Of a DNA stretch of 9,554 nt, positions 1 through 6,377 are shown one piece after another. The stretch's first letter is position 1; each line of letters begins with the position of its first letter. Origin of the DNA: CBDCWA01 sp046048295 (GTDB taxonomy: Bacteria > Pseudomonadota > Alphaproteobacteria > Rhizobiales > Hyphomicrobiaceae); NCBI GenBank assembly GCA_046048295.1, contig JBJOGJ010000151.1:1-9554 (forward strand). The letters are read 5' to 3'. The notes under the pieces were generated by a model. The model was not told where the DNA came from. It saw nothing but the letters and a program-made list of their open reading frames with translations, and made no database searches. The position numbers and the translations under genes were made by a program.

Positions 1-2
1 GG

Positions 3-137
3 GCGGATCCAGCCGAGTACGACCGGCTGGCACGCGCATTGGTCGACATGTTCGCCAAGAACTTCGTTACCTTCGAAAGCCACGTCGATGCGGGCATTCG
101 CGCGGCCGCGCCCCAGTTCCGCGAAGCGGCCGAATAG
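3..137 (+). CDS. pckA: Phosphoenolpyruvate carboxykinase (ATP), C-terminal end (partial)
   Basis: Only the last 44 codons and the TAG stop are in the window; the gene begins upstream. The frame reads ADPAEYDRLARALVDMF and continues with a stretch containing KNFVTFESHVD, ending in APQFREAAE. This matches, from memory, the C-terminal helix of ATP-dependent PEP carboxykinases of rhizobia (pattern YDxxAxxLVxMFxxNFxxFxxHVD followed by AAP). The enzyme is cytosolic and converts oxaloacetate plus ATP to PEP, the first committed step of gluconeogenesis, needed for growth on dicarboxylates. The catalytic P-loop and metal-binding residues lie outside the window, so the call rests on this tail alone. 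The gene converges on pyrE and is followed 22 bases later by a strong hairpin terminator. Confidence 0.78.
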   Translation, partial: ADPAEYDRLARALVDMFAKNFVTFESHVDAGIRAAAPQFREAAE

Positions 138-159
138 CGCTGTTTATCAGACATTTGCA

Positions 160-191
160 AAAGGCCGGCAACCTCGGGTTGACCGGCCTTT
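160..191. terminator. Bidirectional hairpin terminator between pckA and pyrE
   Basis: Near-perfect stem: AAAGGCCGGCAACC (160-173) pairs with GGTTG (177-181) plus CCGGCCTTT (183-191), with a TCG loop (174-176) and one bulged A at 182. That gives 14 base pairs. The stem ends in A-run/T-run bases, so a short U tract forms on either strand (TTTAT on plus, TTTTGC on minus). It lies between the convergent stops of pckA (137) and pyrE (228) and can serve both. The U tracts are short, as is common in alphaproteobacteria. Confidence 0.8.
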
Positions 192-227
192 ATCATGATC
201 CGCTCGAGGTCGGCGGCAGGTTCCGCC

Positions 228-788
228 CTATTTGAAGTCACCGAGCGTGAGCAATGCGGTAAAGCCGACGCCTGCCGCCTTGAAGGCTTCCACCGCCCCC
301 TCCTCACGGTCCACGATCGTGATCACGTGCACCACCTTGCCGCCAACCTCCTTCACGGCCTCCGCCGCCTTCAGTGCCGACCCCCCAGTGGTCGTCACGT
401 CCTCGACGATGACGATTCGCTTGCCTGCGAGTGTTTCCCCAGGCGCTAGTCCCTCGATCAGGCTTTGCGTGCCATGATCCTTTGCCGCCTTGCGCACGAA
501 GAACGCTGGTAACGGCCTGCCGACCGCATGGCTCTCCGTTGCAACCGCCGCGGCAATAGGCACCGCCCCCATCTCGAGCCCGCCGATCGCATCGGCCTCG
601 ATTTCCGCCAGTGCATCGAGGATGGCTCGCGCCACTAGGTAGCCACCGGCAGGGTCGAGAACGGTTGGCTTCATGTTGAAATAGAAGCTCGATGCCCGGC
701 CGGATGCCAGTTTCACATCGACCCCGCTCGAAAACGAGCGTCGCTTGATTATGTTGATCAGTTCCTGCCGATCGCCGCTGTCGCGCAT
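228..788 (-). CDS. pyrE: Orotate phosphoribosyltransferase
   Basis: Cytosolic enzyme that transfers phosphoribose from PRPP to orotate, giving OMP, the fifth step of de novo UMP synthesis. The 186-residue product carries the type I phosphoribosyltransferase PRPP loop IVIVEDVTTTGGSAL (125-139, with E129/D130). It also has the OPRT N-terminal signature SGRASSFYFNMKP (29-41) and the flexible loop FFVRKAAKDHGTQ (96-108) with Arg99, Lys100, Lys103 and His105. Length suits the compact OPRT class (about 180-215 residues). The ATG at 788-786 is preceded by GTGAGG five bases upstream. No other start codon exists in frame before a stop just past the upstream tandem repeat, so this start is firm. It is monocistronic here, divergent from prkA and convergent with pckA; no other pyrimidine gene is nearby. 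Regulation may involve the repeat/mini-ORF directly upstream. Confidence 0.95.
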   Translation of the reverse strand: MRDSGDRQELINIIKRRSFSSGVDVKLASGRASSFYFNMKPTVLDPAGGYLVARAILDALAEIEADAIGGLEMGAVPIAAAVATESHAVGRPLPAFFVRKAAKDHGTQSLIEGLAPGETLAGKRIVIVEDVTTTGGSALKAAEAVKEVGGKVVHVITIVDREEGAVEAFKAAGVGFTALLTLGDFK

Positions 789-795
789 AATTGCC

Positions 796-840
796 TCACC
801 CTGTAGCTGTCGTAGTTGTCGTAGCTGTCGTAGTTGTCAT
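796..840 (-). promoter_or_regulatory. Possible leader mini-ORF of pyrE (MTTTTATTTTATG)
   Basis: On the minus strand an ATG (840-838) opens a 14-codon frame through the tandem repeat, MTTTTATTTTATG then TGA (798-796). Nine of 13 residues are Thr. The TGA lies within the purine-rich GGGTGAGG that precedes pyrE, so a ribosome ending here would sit on the pyrE ribosome binding site, the geometry of translational coupling or a leader peptide. Against it: upstream of the ATG there is only AAAAAGACC, not a good Shine-Dalgarno sequence. The same frame is open further upstream to a stop at 936-934, with only TTG starts. The ORF could be an accident of the repeat. Confidence 0.2.
803..838. repeat. Perfect 18-bp tandem repeat (two copies; four 9-mers)
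   Basis: GTAGCTGTCGTAGTTGTC occurs twice back to back (803-820 and 821-838) without mismatch. Each unit is itself two 9-mers, GTAG[C/T]TGTC, alternating C and T. The array ends only two bases before the pyrE Shine-Dalgarno region, so it lies in the pyrE 5' untranslated region on the minus strand. Because the period is a multiple of three, copy-number change would keep any reading frame through it. It may have arisen by replication slippage; a role as a repeated operator or RNA element is possible but unproven. Confidence 0.9.
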
Positions 841-1073
841 GGTCTTTTTGCGATTCGCCCGCGACTCTATCGCTTCCGCAGTTACCTGCCACCCCTGCCT
901 GACAGAATTCTCCAAGGTCTTGAAATACAAAATTTAATCACGCTACGCCTAAGACTTGATCAGTTTCGGGGCGTGGCATCGGTGCTGTGGTTCTAAAGTC
1001 TCATGTCCGTGGATAAAAAACGCATTGAAACCAATGGCTGCGACGGCCGAACGGATTGGGAAATGCATCGGGA

Positions 1074-1097
1074 CGCAGCGTCAGAAAATGCGCTGCG
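1074..1097. repeat. Small inverted repeat (hairpin) in the intergenic region
   Basis: CGCAGCG (1074-1080) and CGCTGCG (1091-1097) are perfect complements around a 10-base loop TCAGAAAATG. No T tract follows on either strand, so it is not an obvious intrinsic terminator. It could be an operator dyad or chance. Confidence 0.4.
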
Positions 1098-1237
1098 CAA
1101 CACAGGAAACACCACATAACAACCTGAACTTGCTACCTTATGCTTTTGGTTGGCAGCCGTATTGATGAACAGTTTCCCTGTTGCGCCGGCTGGCGTTCAG
1201 CTAACCGACGTAGTTCTGCCAGATCTACGTGTTTGAT

Positions 1238-1267
1238 TTGACATTGGGTGCTGTGGCGGCGTGTGAT
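1238..1267 (+). promoter_or_regulatory. Candidate sigma-70-type promoter for the prkA operon
   Basis: A consensus -35 hexamer TTGACA (1238-1243) is followed after 18 bases by TGTGAT (1262-1267), which matches TATAAT at four of six positions; loose -10 boxes are usual in alphaproteobacteria. Initiation would fall near 1274 and leave about 185 bases of leader before prkA. The -10 overlaps a partial dyad, GTGTGATC-TCA-GATCGTGACAC (1261-1282), which could be a regulator site. Inferred from motif match only. Confidence 0.3.
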
Positions 1268-1329
1268 CTCAGATCGTGACACGGGACAAGGTTGTGCGCG
1301 CCGAGCGTTAACATCCTTATCCAGGTGAA

Positions 1330-1343
1330 GCGGCGGCCGCCGC
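1330..1343. repeat. 14-bp perfect palindrome GCGGCGGCCGCCGC
   Basis: A perfect self-complementary GC-only sequence in the presumed 5' leader of prkA. It has no loop, so it is a DNA dyad more than an RNA hairpin. Low-complexity GC palindromes arise easily in such genomes; function is unknown. Confidence 0.5.
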
Positions 1344-1457
1344 GAACTATCGAGCGGCCCATTGTTTCCAGGGGTAAGTGCGCCCACCTCTATAAATGCG
1401 AGGTTTGGCTGGAAGGCCTGGCAGGATTTTCAGCAAGAGCGAGTGACGGGTAAGAGC

Positions 1458-3404
1458 ATGACCACCGGCGATGAGATCTTCGAGATCTACTCTAAGAGCT
1501 ACGATCGTAATCGGCAGACAGAATTGTCGTTGAAGGAATACCTCGACAATTGCCGAAGCGATCCGATGATGTACGCGAGCGCAGCAGAGCGCATGATGGC
1601 TGCGATCGGTGAGCCCGATGTAGTCGACACGTCTAAGGACCAGCGGCTTGGCCGCATCTTCCAGAACCGGACCGTCAAGGTCTATCCGGCGTTCAAGGAT
1701 TTCTACGGCCTGGAAGAGACGATCGAGCGGATTGTTGGATTCTTCCGACATGCCGCCCAGGGTCTCGAGGAGCGCAAGCAGATCCTGTACCTTCTTGGTC
1801 CGGTCGGCGGTGGCAAGTCGTCGCTGGCCGAGCGCCTGAAGGAACTCATGGAGAACTGCCCGATTTATGTCCTGAAGGCAGGCGAGGAGATCAGTCCGAT
1901 ATTCGAAAGCCCGCTGGTCCTCTTCGACCCGGCTGCCATGGGGCCTATGCTCGAGGAACGGTATGGCATCTCGCAGCGTCGCTTGACAGGCCGCATGAGT
2001 CCATGGGCCGTCAAACGGCTCGATGAGTTCGGCGGCGACATCTCCAAGTTCACGGTCGTCAAGCTGCATCCGTCCCGGCTGCGCCAGATCTGCGTTGCCA
2101 AGACGGAGCCGGGCGACGAGAACAACCAGGACATCTCGGCCCTGGTCGGCAAGGTCGATATCCGCAAACTCGAATTCTTCGGTCAGAACGACGCTGACGC
2201 CTACTCCTACTCGGGCGGGCTGAACCGCACGACCCAGGGCATGCTCGAGTTCGTTGAGATGTTCAAGGCTCCGATCAAGATGCTGCACCCGCTGCTGACG
2301 GCGACGCAGGACGGCACCTATGTCGGAACTGAGAACGTCGGCGCACTGCCCTACCAGGGCATCATTGTCGCCCACTCGAACGAAAGCGAGTGGCAGAGCT
2401 TCCGGTCGAACAAGAACAACGAGGCGTTCCTCGACCGAATCTGCGTGATTCAGGTCCCATACTGCCTGCGTACCTCGGACGAGAAGAAGATCTACGACAA
2501 GCTGCTTTCGACGAGCGAACTCGCTCATTCGCCGTGCGCGCCTGGCACGCTTGAGATGCTTGCACAGTTCTCCGTGTTGACGCGCCTGCGTGAACACGAG
2601 AACTCGAGCCTGTTCTCCAAGATGCGGGTATACGACGGCGAAACGTTAAAGGACACCGACCCCCACGCCAAGACCATCCAGGAGTATCGCGACGCCGCCG
2701 GCATCAACGAAGGTATGGACGGCACATCGACCCGTTTCGCCTACAAGGTGCTGTCGGAGACCTTCAACTACGACACACGCGAGGTCGCTGCGGATCCCGT
2801 CCACCTCATGTACGTGCTTGAGCAGTCGATCCGCCGCGAGCAGCTCCCAGAAGAGACCGAGAGCCGCTACATCGAGTTCATAAAGGAGGAACTGTCGCCG
2901 CGGTATGCCGAGTTCATCGGTAACGAGATCCAGAAGGCATACCTCGAAAGCTACAGCGACTTCGGCCAGAACCTCTTCGACCGCTACGTCGCTTATGCCG
3001 ATGCATGGATCGAGGATCAGGACTTCAAGGATCCCGATACCGGCCAGCTCATGAACCGTCAGGTTCTCGATCAGGAACTTTCCAAGATCGAAAAGCCAGC
3101 CGGCATCGCTAACCCGAAGGACTTCCGCTACGAAGTCGTCAAGTTCTCGCTACGCGCGCGCGCCAAGAACGGCGGCAAGAACCCGAGTTGGACTTCCTAT
3201 GAGAAGATCCGCGAGGTTATCGAGAAGCGGATGTTCTCGCAGGTCGAAGATCTGTTGCCGGTCATTTCCTTTGGCGCCAAGCAGGATACCGACACCGAAA
3301 AGAAGCACGAGGAATTCGTCTCGCGCATGGTTGCCCGCGGCTACACCGCACGCCAGGTCCGCCGTCTCGTCGAGTGGTACATGCGCGTGAAGAAGTCTGG
3401 CTAA
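1458..3404 (+). CDS. prkA: PrkA family serine protein kinase (YeaG)
   Basis: A 648-residue cytosolic protein aligning end to end, from memory, with E. coli YeaG (about 644 residues). The N-terminal AAA-type domain has Walker A GPVGGGKSS (114-122, Lys120) after KQILYLL. Family blocks include SPWAVKRL, KTEPGDENNQDISALVGK, GFFRHAAQGLEE and FKAPIKMLHPLLTATQ. The C-terminal third holds the PrkA kinase-like region (NWTSYEK-type block near PSWTSYEKIREVIEKRMFS) and ends in VRRLVEWYMRVKKSG. The open frame extends upstream to TTG 1362 and GTG 1443, but conservation begins at MTTGDEIFEIYSKSYD, so ATG 1458 is chosen; its ribosome binding site is weak (GGGTAAG). It is the first gene of the prkA-yeaH-spoVR operon. 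In enterobacteria the homologue responds to stress and nitrogen limitation; the B. subtilis protein was first described as a Ser kinase, but physiological substrates are poorly known. Confidence 0.95.
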   Translation: MTTGDEIFEIYSKSYDRNRQTELSLKEYLDNCRSDPMMYASAAERMMAAIGEPDVVDTSKDQRLGRIFQNRTVKVYPAFKDFYGLEETIERIVGFFRHAAQGLEERKQILYLLGPVGGGKSSLAERLKELMENCPIYVLKAGEEISPIFESPLVLFDPAAMGPMLEERYGISQRRLTGRMSPWAVKRLDEFGGDISKFTVVKLHPSRLRQICVAKTEPGDENNQDISALVGKVDIRKLEFFGQNDADAYSYSGGLNRTTQGMLEFVEMFKAPIKMLHPLLTATQDGTYVGTENVGALPYQGIIVAHSNESEWQSFRSNKNNEAFLDRICVIQVPYCLRTSDEKKIYDKLLSTSELAHSPCAPGTLEMLAQFSVLTRLREHENSSLFSKMRVYDGETLKDTDPHAKTIQEYRDAAGINEGMDGTSTRFAYKVLSETFNYDTREVAADPVHLMYVLEQSIRREQLPEETESRYIEFIKEELSPRYAEFIGNEIQKAYLESYSDFGQNLFDRYVAYADAWIEDQDFKDPDTGQLMNRQVLDQELSKIEKPAGIANPKDFRYEVVKFSLRARAKNGGKNPSWTSYEKIREVIEKRMFSQVEDLLPVISFGAKQDTDTEKKHEEFVSRMVARGYTARQVRRLVEWYMRVKKSG

Positions 3405-3409
3405 GGAGG
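3403..3409 (+). promoter_or_regulatory. Strong Shine-Dalgarno of yeaH overlapping the prkA stop
   Basis: AAGGAGG is a near-perfect anti-16S match; its first two bases belong to the prkA stop TAA (3402-3404). The spacing to ATG 3422 is 12 bases, longer than usual, but no other in-frame start lies between. The overlap suggests that ribosomes ending prkA re-initiate on yeaH. Confidence 0.75.
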
Positions 3410-3421
3410 CGAACGACGGGG

Positions 3422-4696
3422 ATGCATATCGTTGACCGGCGCCTCAACCCGAAGGCCAAGTCTCTCGGCAACCGCCAGCGTTTCATCCGCCGCGCAAAGG
3501 GTGAGATTCGCGAGGCGGTGCGAGAGGCCATCAAGAAGCGCAAGATATCCGAGATCGAAGGCGGCGAAGAGGTCCGCATTCGCTCGAAGAGCCTGCGCGA
3601 GCCGACTTTCGGCCTGGGCTCCGGTAGCGGGCAGCGCGATTTTGTGCTGCCAGGCAACAAGGACTTCTCCGTCGGAGACGTAATCCGCAAGCCGCAGAGT
3701 GGCCGCGGCGGCGGCGGCCAGAAGGGCAGCGCCGACGGAGACGGCGTCGACGATTTCGTCTTCAGCCTCACGCGCGACGAGTTCCTCGACATTTTTTTCG
3801 AGGATCTCCAGCTTCCCAACCTCGTCAAGGCCAAGCTGCGCCGCTTGACGTCGCCGGAACGCGTGCGGGCTGGCTTCGTGACAGAGGGCTCGCCGTCGAG
3901 GTTGAACCAGGTTCGCACGATGCGCAATTCGCTGGCGCGGCGTATAGCGCTGCGCCGGCCGAGGCTCGACGAACTCGAAGCGCTCGCAAAAGAGATTTCT
4001 GCCGAGGAGTCGCGCGATCCTAAGGACGAGAAGAAGCTCGAGAAACTTCGCATCCGGCTTCGTCATCTGGAGCATCTTCGCCGCGTGGTCGCCTACATCG
4101 ACCCGATCGATCTCCAGTATAACCGCTTCGAACGGCGACCGAAGCCGAAGACGCAGGCCGTGATGTTCTGCTTGATGGACGTCTCTGCCTCAATGACGGA
4201 GCAGCTAAAGGAACTGGCCAAACGCTTTTTCATGCTCCTCCATTTGTTCCTGTCACGGCATTACAATGAAGTCGACGTCGTCTTCATCCGCCACACGACC
4301 GTTGCACAGGAGGTCGACGAGGATACCTTCTTCCGCGACACGACGACCGGCGGCACGGTTATTTCCACCGCCCTGGTCGAGATGTTGCGCGTCATCAAGG
4401 ATCGTTATCCCGTCGACGACTGGAACATCTATGCCGCCCAGGCATCGGACGGCCACAACTTCGATGACGACATGGACGAATGTCTTTCCCTTCTCGAGCG
4501 CGAGATCCTGCCGGTCTGCCAGTACTTCGCCTACATCGAAGTATCGCAGGAGGAATTCCGTCAGAGTTATCCATCAGTTGTCTGGCAGGGCTACCAGGAA
4601 GTTGCCGACACGCACGCCCATTTCGCCATGCGCAAGGTTTCCAACGCTGGCGAGATCTATCCGGTTTTCCGCGACCTTTTCTCGACCACCGCCTGA
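3422..4696 (+). CDS. yeaH: YeaH/YhbH family protein, DUF444 with von Willebrand A domain
   Basis: A 424-residue cytosolic protein matching E. coli YeaH (427 residues) along its length. Order of parts: a very basic N-terminus (HIVDRRLNPKAKSLGNRQRF, then RRAKGEIREAVREAIKKRK); a Gly/Ser-rich linker (about 64-110, with RGGGGQKG); the DUF444 core block DDFVFSLTRDEFLDIFFEDL (110-129); a charged, probably coiled-coil stretch (about 183-221); then a C-terminal VWA domain. The VWA metal site shows as DVSAS (D253, S255, S257), TGGT (309-312) and SDG (342-344), so the MIDAS looks intact. The protein is thus probably a metal-dependent interaction partner. Conserved coupling to prkA and spoVR suggests it links the kinase to SpoVR, but no enzymatic activity can be claimed. 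A GTG-started extension to 3374 would overlap prkA and lacks conservation, so ATG 3422 is used. Confidence 0.93.
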   Translation: MHIVDRRLNPKAKSLGNRQRFIRRAKGEIREAVREAIKKRKISEIEGGEEVRIRSKSLREPTFGLGSGSGQRDFVLPGNKDFSVGDVIRKPQSGRGGGGQKGSADGDGVDDFVFSLTRDEFLDIFFEDLQLPNLVKAKLRRLTSPERVRAGFVTEGSPSRLNQVRTMRNSLARRIALRRPRLDELEALAKEISAEESRDPKDEKKLEKLRIRLRHLEHLRRVVAYIDPIDLQYNRFERRPKPKTQAVMFCLMDVSASMTEQLKELAKRFFMLLHLFLSRHYNEVDVVFIRHTTVAQEVDEDTFFRDTTTGGTVISTALVEMLRVIKDRYPVDDWNIYAAQASDGHNFDDDMDECLSLLEREILPVCQYFAYIEVSQEEFRQSYPSVVWQGYQEVADTHAHFAMRKVSNAGEIYPVFRDLFSTTA

Positions 4697-4714
4697 GGCC
4701 ATGGAGCTGATTTG

Positions 4715-6259
4715 ATGAGCACCACTCGCGCCAACAAGCCGCTTTTCGAAGGCGCCGAATGGGACTTCGACCTGCTCAAGAAGACCTACGATGCGATCGA
4801 GCAGATCGGCGTCGGCGAAATGGGCCTGAACGTCTACCCCAACCAGATCGAAGTTATTACGGCGGAGCAGATGCTCGACGCCTATGCCTCGATCGGCATG
4901 CCGAACATGTACCGGCACTGGTCGTTCGGAAAGCACTTCGCCCGCGAGGAGGGCCTCTATCGTCGTGGCGCTCGCGCCCTTGCCTATGAACTCGTGATCA
5001 ACTCTGATCCGTGCATCAACTATGTCATGGAAGAGAATACCATGACGATGCAGACTCTCGTCATGGCGCACGCCGCCATGGGCCACAACCATTTCTTCAA
5101 GAACAACTACCTCTTCCGCCAATGGACCGATGCAACTTCGATCCTCGACTATCTGACCTTCGCCAAGGAATACATCGTCGAATGCGAGCAGAAGCATGGC
5201 TCTGAAGCTGTCGAGGTCGTCCTGGACTCTGCCCACGCCCTGATGAACCAGGGCGTCAGTCGCCACCCGGTCCGCCGCCAGTCGGCCGCTGACAAACAGC
5301 AGCGCGAGCGTGATCGGGCCGCCTATGAAGAAGCAACGTACAACGAGCTTTGGCGGACGGTTCCCCGCTCGGCCCTCGCAAAGACGCCGCCGGATCCTGC
5401 CAAGAAGGAGGAGGTGGCGGAGGCCCAATCCCTTGGGCTGCCCCAGGAAAACCTGCTCTACTTCCTCGAGAAGCACGCACCTAAGCTCGAGGATTGGCAA
5501 CGCGAGATCCTTCGGATTGTGCGCATGCTGGCCCAGTATTTCTACCCGCAGCGACAGACCAAGGTGATGAACGAAGGTTGCGCCACCTTCTGCCACTACG
5601 AGATCCTGAACCGGATGTACGAGAAGGGCCTGATCACCGAAGGCTCGATCCTCGAATTCCTGCATAGCCATTCCTCGGTGGTCTATCAGCCGCGTTTCGA
5701 GGACCGAGGCTTCGGCGGCATGAACCCCTACGCGTTGGGGTTTGCCATGATGAAGGACATTCAGCGCATCTCCGTCGCCCCGACCGAGGAGGACAGGGAC
5801 TGGTTCCCAGAATTCGCAGGCAACGGCGATCCCTTGGGGAACCTCAAAGAGGCCTGGGCCAACTTCCGGGACGACAGCTTCATCCTGCAGTACTTGTCGC
5901 CGAAACTCATCCGGGAATTCCACTTCTTCAAGGTTCACGACAGCGCCGACGCGCCATTCGTCGAGGTCAAGGCGATTCACGACGAAGCAGGCTATCGGGA
6001 GGTGCGCCGCACGCTCTCCCGCCAGTATGACGCTGCCGCCAGCGATCCGGATATCCAGGTCGTCAATGCGGACCTGTCGGGCGGTCGCCGCCTCACCCTT
6101 TCCCACCGCGTCAAGAATGGCGTGCTTCTCAACAAGGAGCACTGCGACCGCACATTGCAGCACGTAGCCCACCTGTGGGGCTACCGGGTCAAGCTGATCG
6201 AGCAGGACGGCGAGACCGGCAAGATCCTCAAGGAGTACGAGGCGCTGCCGCTGCCGTGA
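4715..6259 (+). CDS. spoVR: SpoVR family protein (YcgB)
   Basis: A 514-residue soluble protein similar over its full length to E. coli YcgB (about 510). Blocks seen: YPNQIEVITAEQMLDAYASI (41-60), MPNMYRHWSFGKHF (62-75), YELVINSDPCINYVMEENT (91-109), MAHAAMGHNHFFKNNYLF (117-134), WQREILRIVR, QYFYPQRQTKVMNEGCATFC (274-293), EFLHSHSSVVYQP, NPYALGFAM and LSPKLIREF. No signal peptide or membrane segment is seen. The name comes from a B. subtilis spore cortex defect; homologues occur widely in non-sporulating bacteria, usually with prkA and yeaH, as here. ATG 4715 has GGAG eight bases upstream; TTG 4712 is the only nearby alternative. The gap after yeaH is 18 bases. Unusual: where I recall Trp in E. 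coli (NEGWATFWH), this protein has Cys289 and Cys293. Biochemical function is unknown. Confidence 0.93.
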   Translation: MSTTRANKPLFEGAEWDFDLLKKTYDAIEQIGVGEMGLNVYPNQIEVITAEQMLDAYASIGMPNMYRHWSFGKHFAREEGLYRRGARALAYELVINSDPCINYVMEENTMTMQTLVMAHAAMGHNHFFKNNYLFRQWTDATSILDYLTFAKEYIVECEQKHGSEAVEVVLDSAHALMNQGVSRHPVRRQSAADKQQRERDRAAYEEATYNELWRTVPRSALAKTPPDPAKKEEVAEAQSLGLPQENLLYFLEKHAPKLEDWQREILRIVRMLAQYFYPQRQTKVMNEGCATFCHYEILNRMYEKGLITEGSILEFLHSHSSVVYQPRFEDRGFGGMNPYALGFAMMKDIQRISVAPTEEDRDWFPEFAGNGDPLGNLKEAWANFRDDSFILQYLSPKLIREFHFFKVHDSADAPFVEVKAIHDEAGYREVRRTLSRQYDAAASDPDIQVVNADLSGGRRLTLSHRVKNGVLLNKEHCDRTLQHVAHLWGYRVKLIEQDGETGKILKEYEALPLP

Positions 6260-6281
6260 GCCGGCCCCCCCCTGGACTCAC
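6256..6281 (+). terminator. Weak candidate terminator after spoVR, with C8 loop
   Basis: GTGAGCC (6256-6262) can pair with GG-(A)-CTCAC (6274-6281), leaving an 11-base loop that contains eight consecutive C (6265-6272). A modest pyrimidine tract, CTAATCTTCTT, follows. The stem is short, has a bulge and overlaps the spoVR stop, so termination would be weak at best. It is the only such structure between the two operons. Confidence 0.3.
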
Positions 6282-6377
6282 CTAATCTTCTTGGCCGCTA
6301 ACCAACCGTCCCGATTGATGATCCTGGCCGGATGAGGCAGTGTTGGCGAACAAGTGCCGCCGACACTGGAGACCCTG

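Larger units (their letters stand above)
841..1457. other. Divergent intergenic region between pyrE and prkA
   Basis: About 620 bases with no convincing gene, less GC-rich than the flanks. It must hold the promoters of both pyrE (leftward) and prkA (rightward). Seen inside: an AT-rich pocket (about 921-940); an 8-bp interrupted inverted repeat CAAG(G)TCTT / AAGACTTG (913-921 and 951-958); a 7-bp hairpin (1074-1097); a TTGACA hexamer (1238-1243); a partial dyad (1261-1282); and a 14-bp GC palindrome (1330-1343). A 38-codon plus-strand frame (1003-1119) and the frames of the 956-1165 stretch have no ribosome binding site and no recognisable product, so they are not called as genes. Confidence 0.7.

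Noticed and set aside
797..933. Longer minus-strand frames through the pyrE leader repeat (TTG-started Thr-rich frame; a frame reading DNYDSY repeats)
   Set aside because: All three frames are open through the repeat simply because of its composition. The longer versions need TTG or GTG starts without ribosome binding sites.
1003..1119. 38-codon plus-strand frame starting MSVDKKRIETNGCDG
   Set aside because: Good-looking composition but no Shine-Dalgarno sequence, no recognised homologue and no operon context; most likely chance in the intergenic region.
1151..1165. Sigma-54-like TGGCAG-N5-TTGA upstream of prkA
   Set aside because: The -24 half is good, but the -12 element lacks the essential GC (it reads TTGAT), and the site is about 290 bases from the gene.
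1283..1309. EcfG (general stress) promoter-like GGGAC-N18-CGTT upstream of prkA
   Set aside because: Attractive because the operon is stress-linked in enterobacteria, but the -35 has a mismatch to GGAAC and the spacer is longer than the usual 16-17 bases.
1347..2597. 416-codon open frame on the minus strand opposite prkA
   Set aside because: It overlaps the conserved PrkA coding sequence, shows no recognisable domain or ribosome binding site, and is best explained as a codon-bias shadow.
3792..3798. Run of seven T within yeaH as a possible frameshift site
   Set aside because: The frame is intact across it (DIFFED) and the protein aligns full length with the family, so it is only a homopolymer.
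4574..6172. 532-codon open frame on the minus strand opposite spoVR
   Set aside because: The plus strand encodes a full-length conserved SpoVR here. The antisense protein resembles no known family, and long antisense frames are common opposite GC-rich genes with strong third-position bias.
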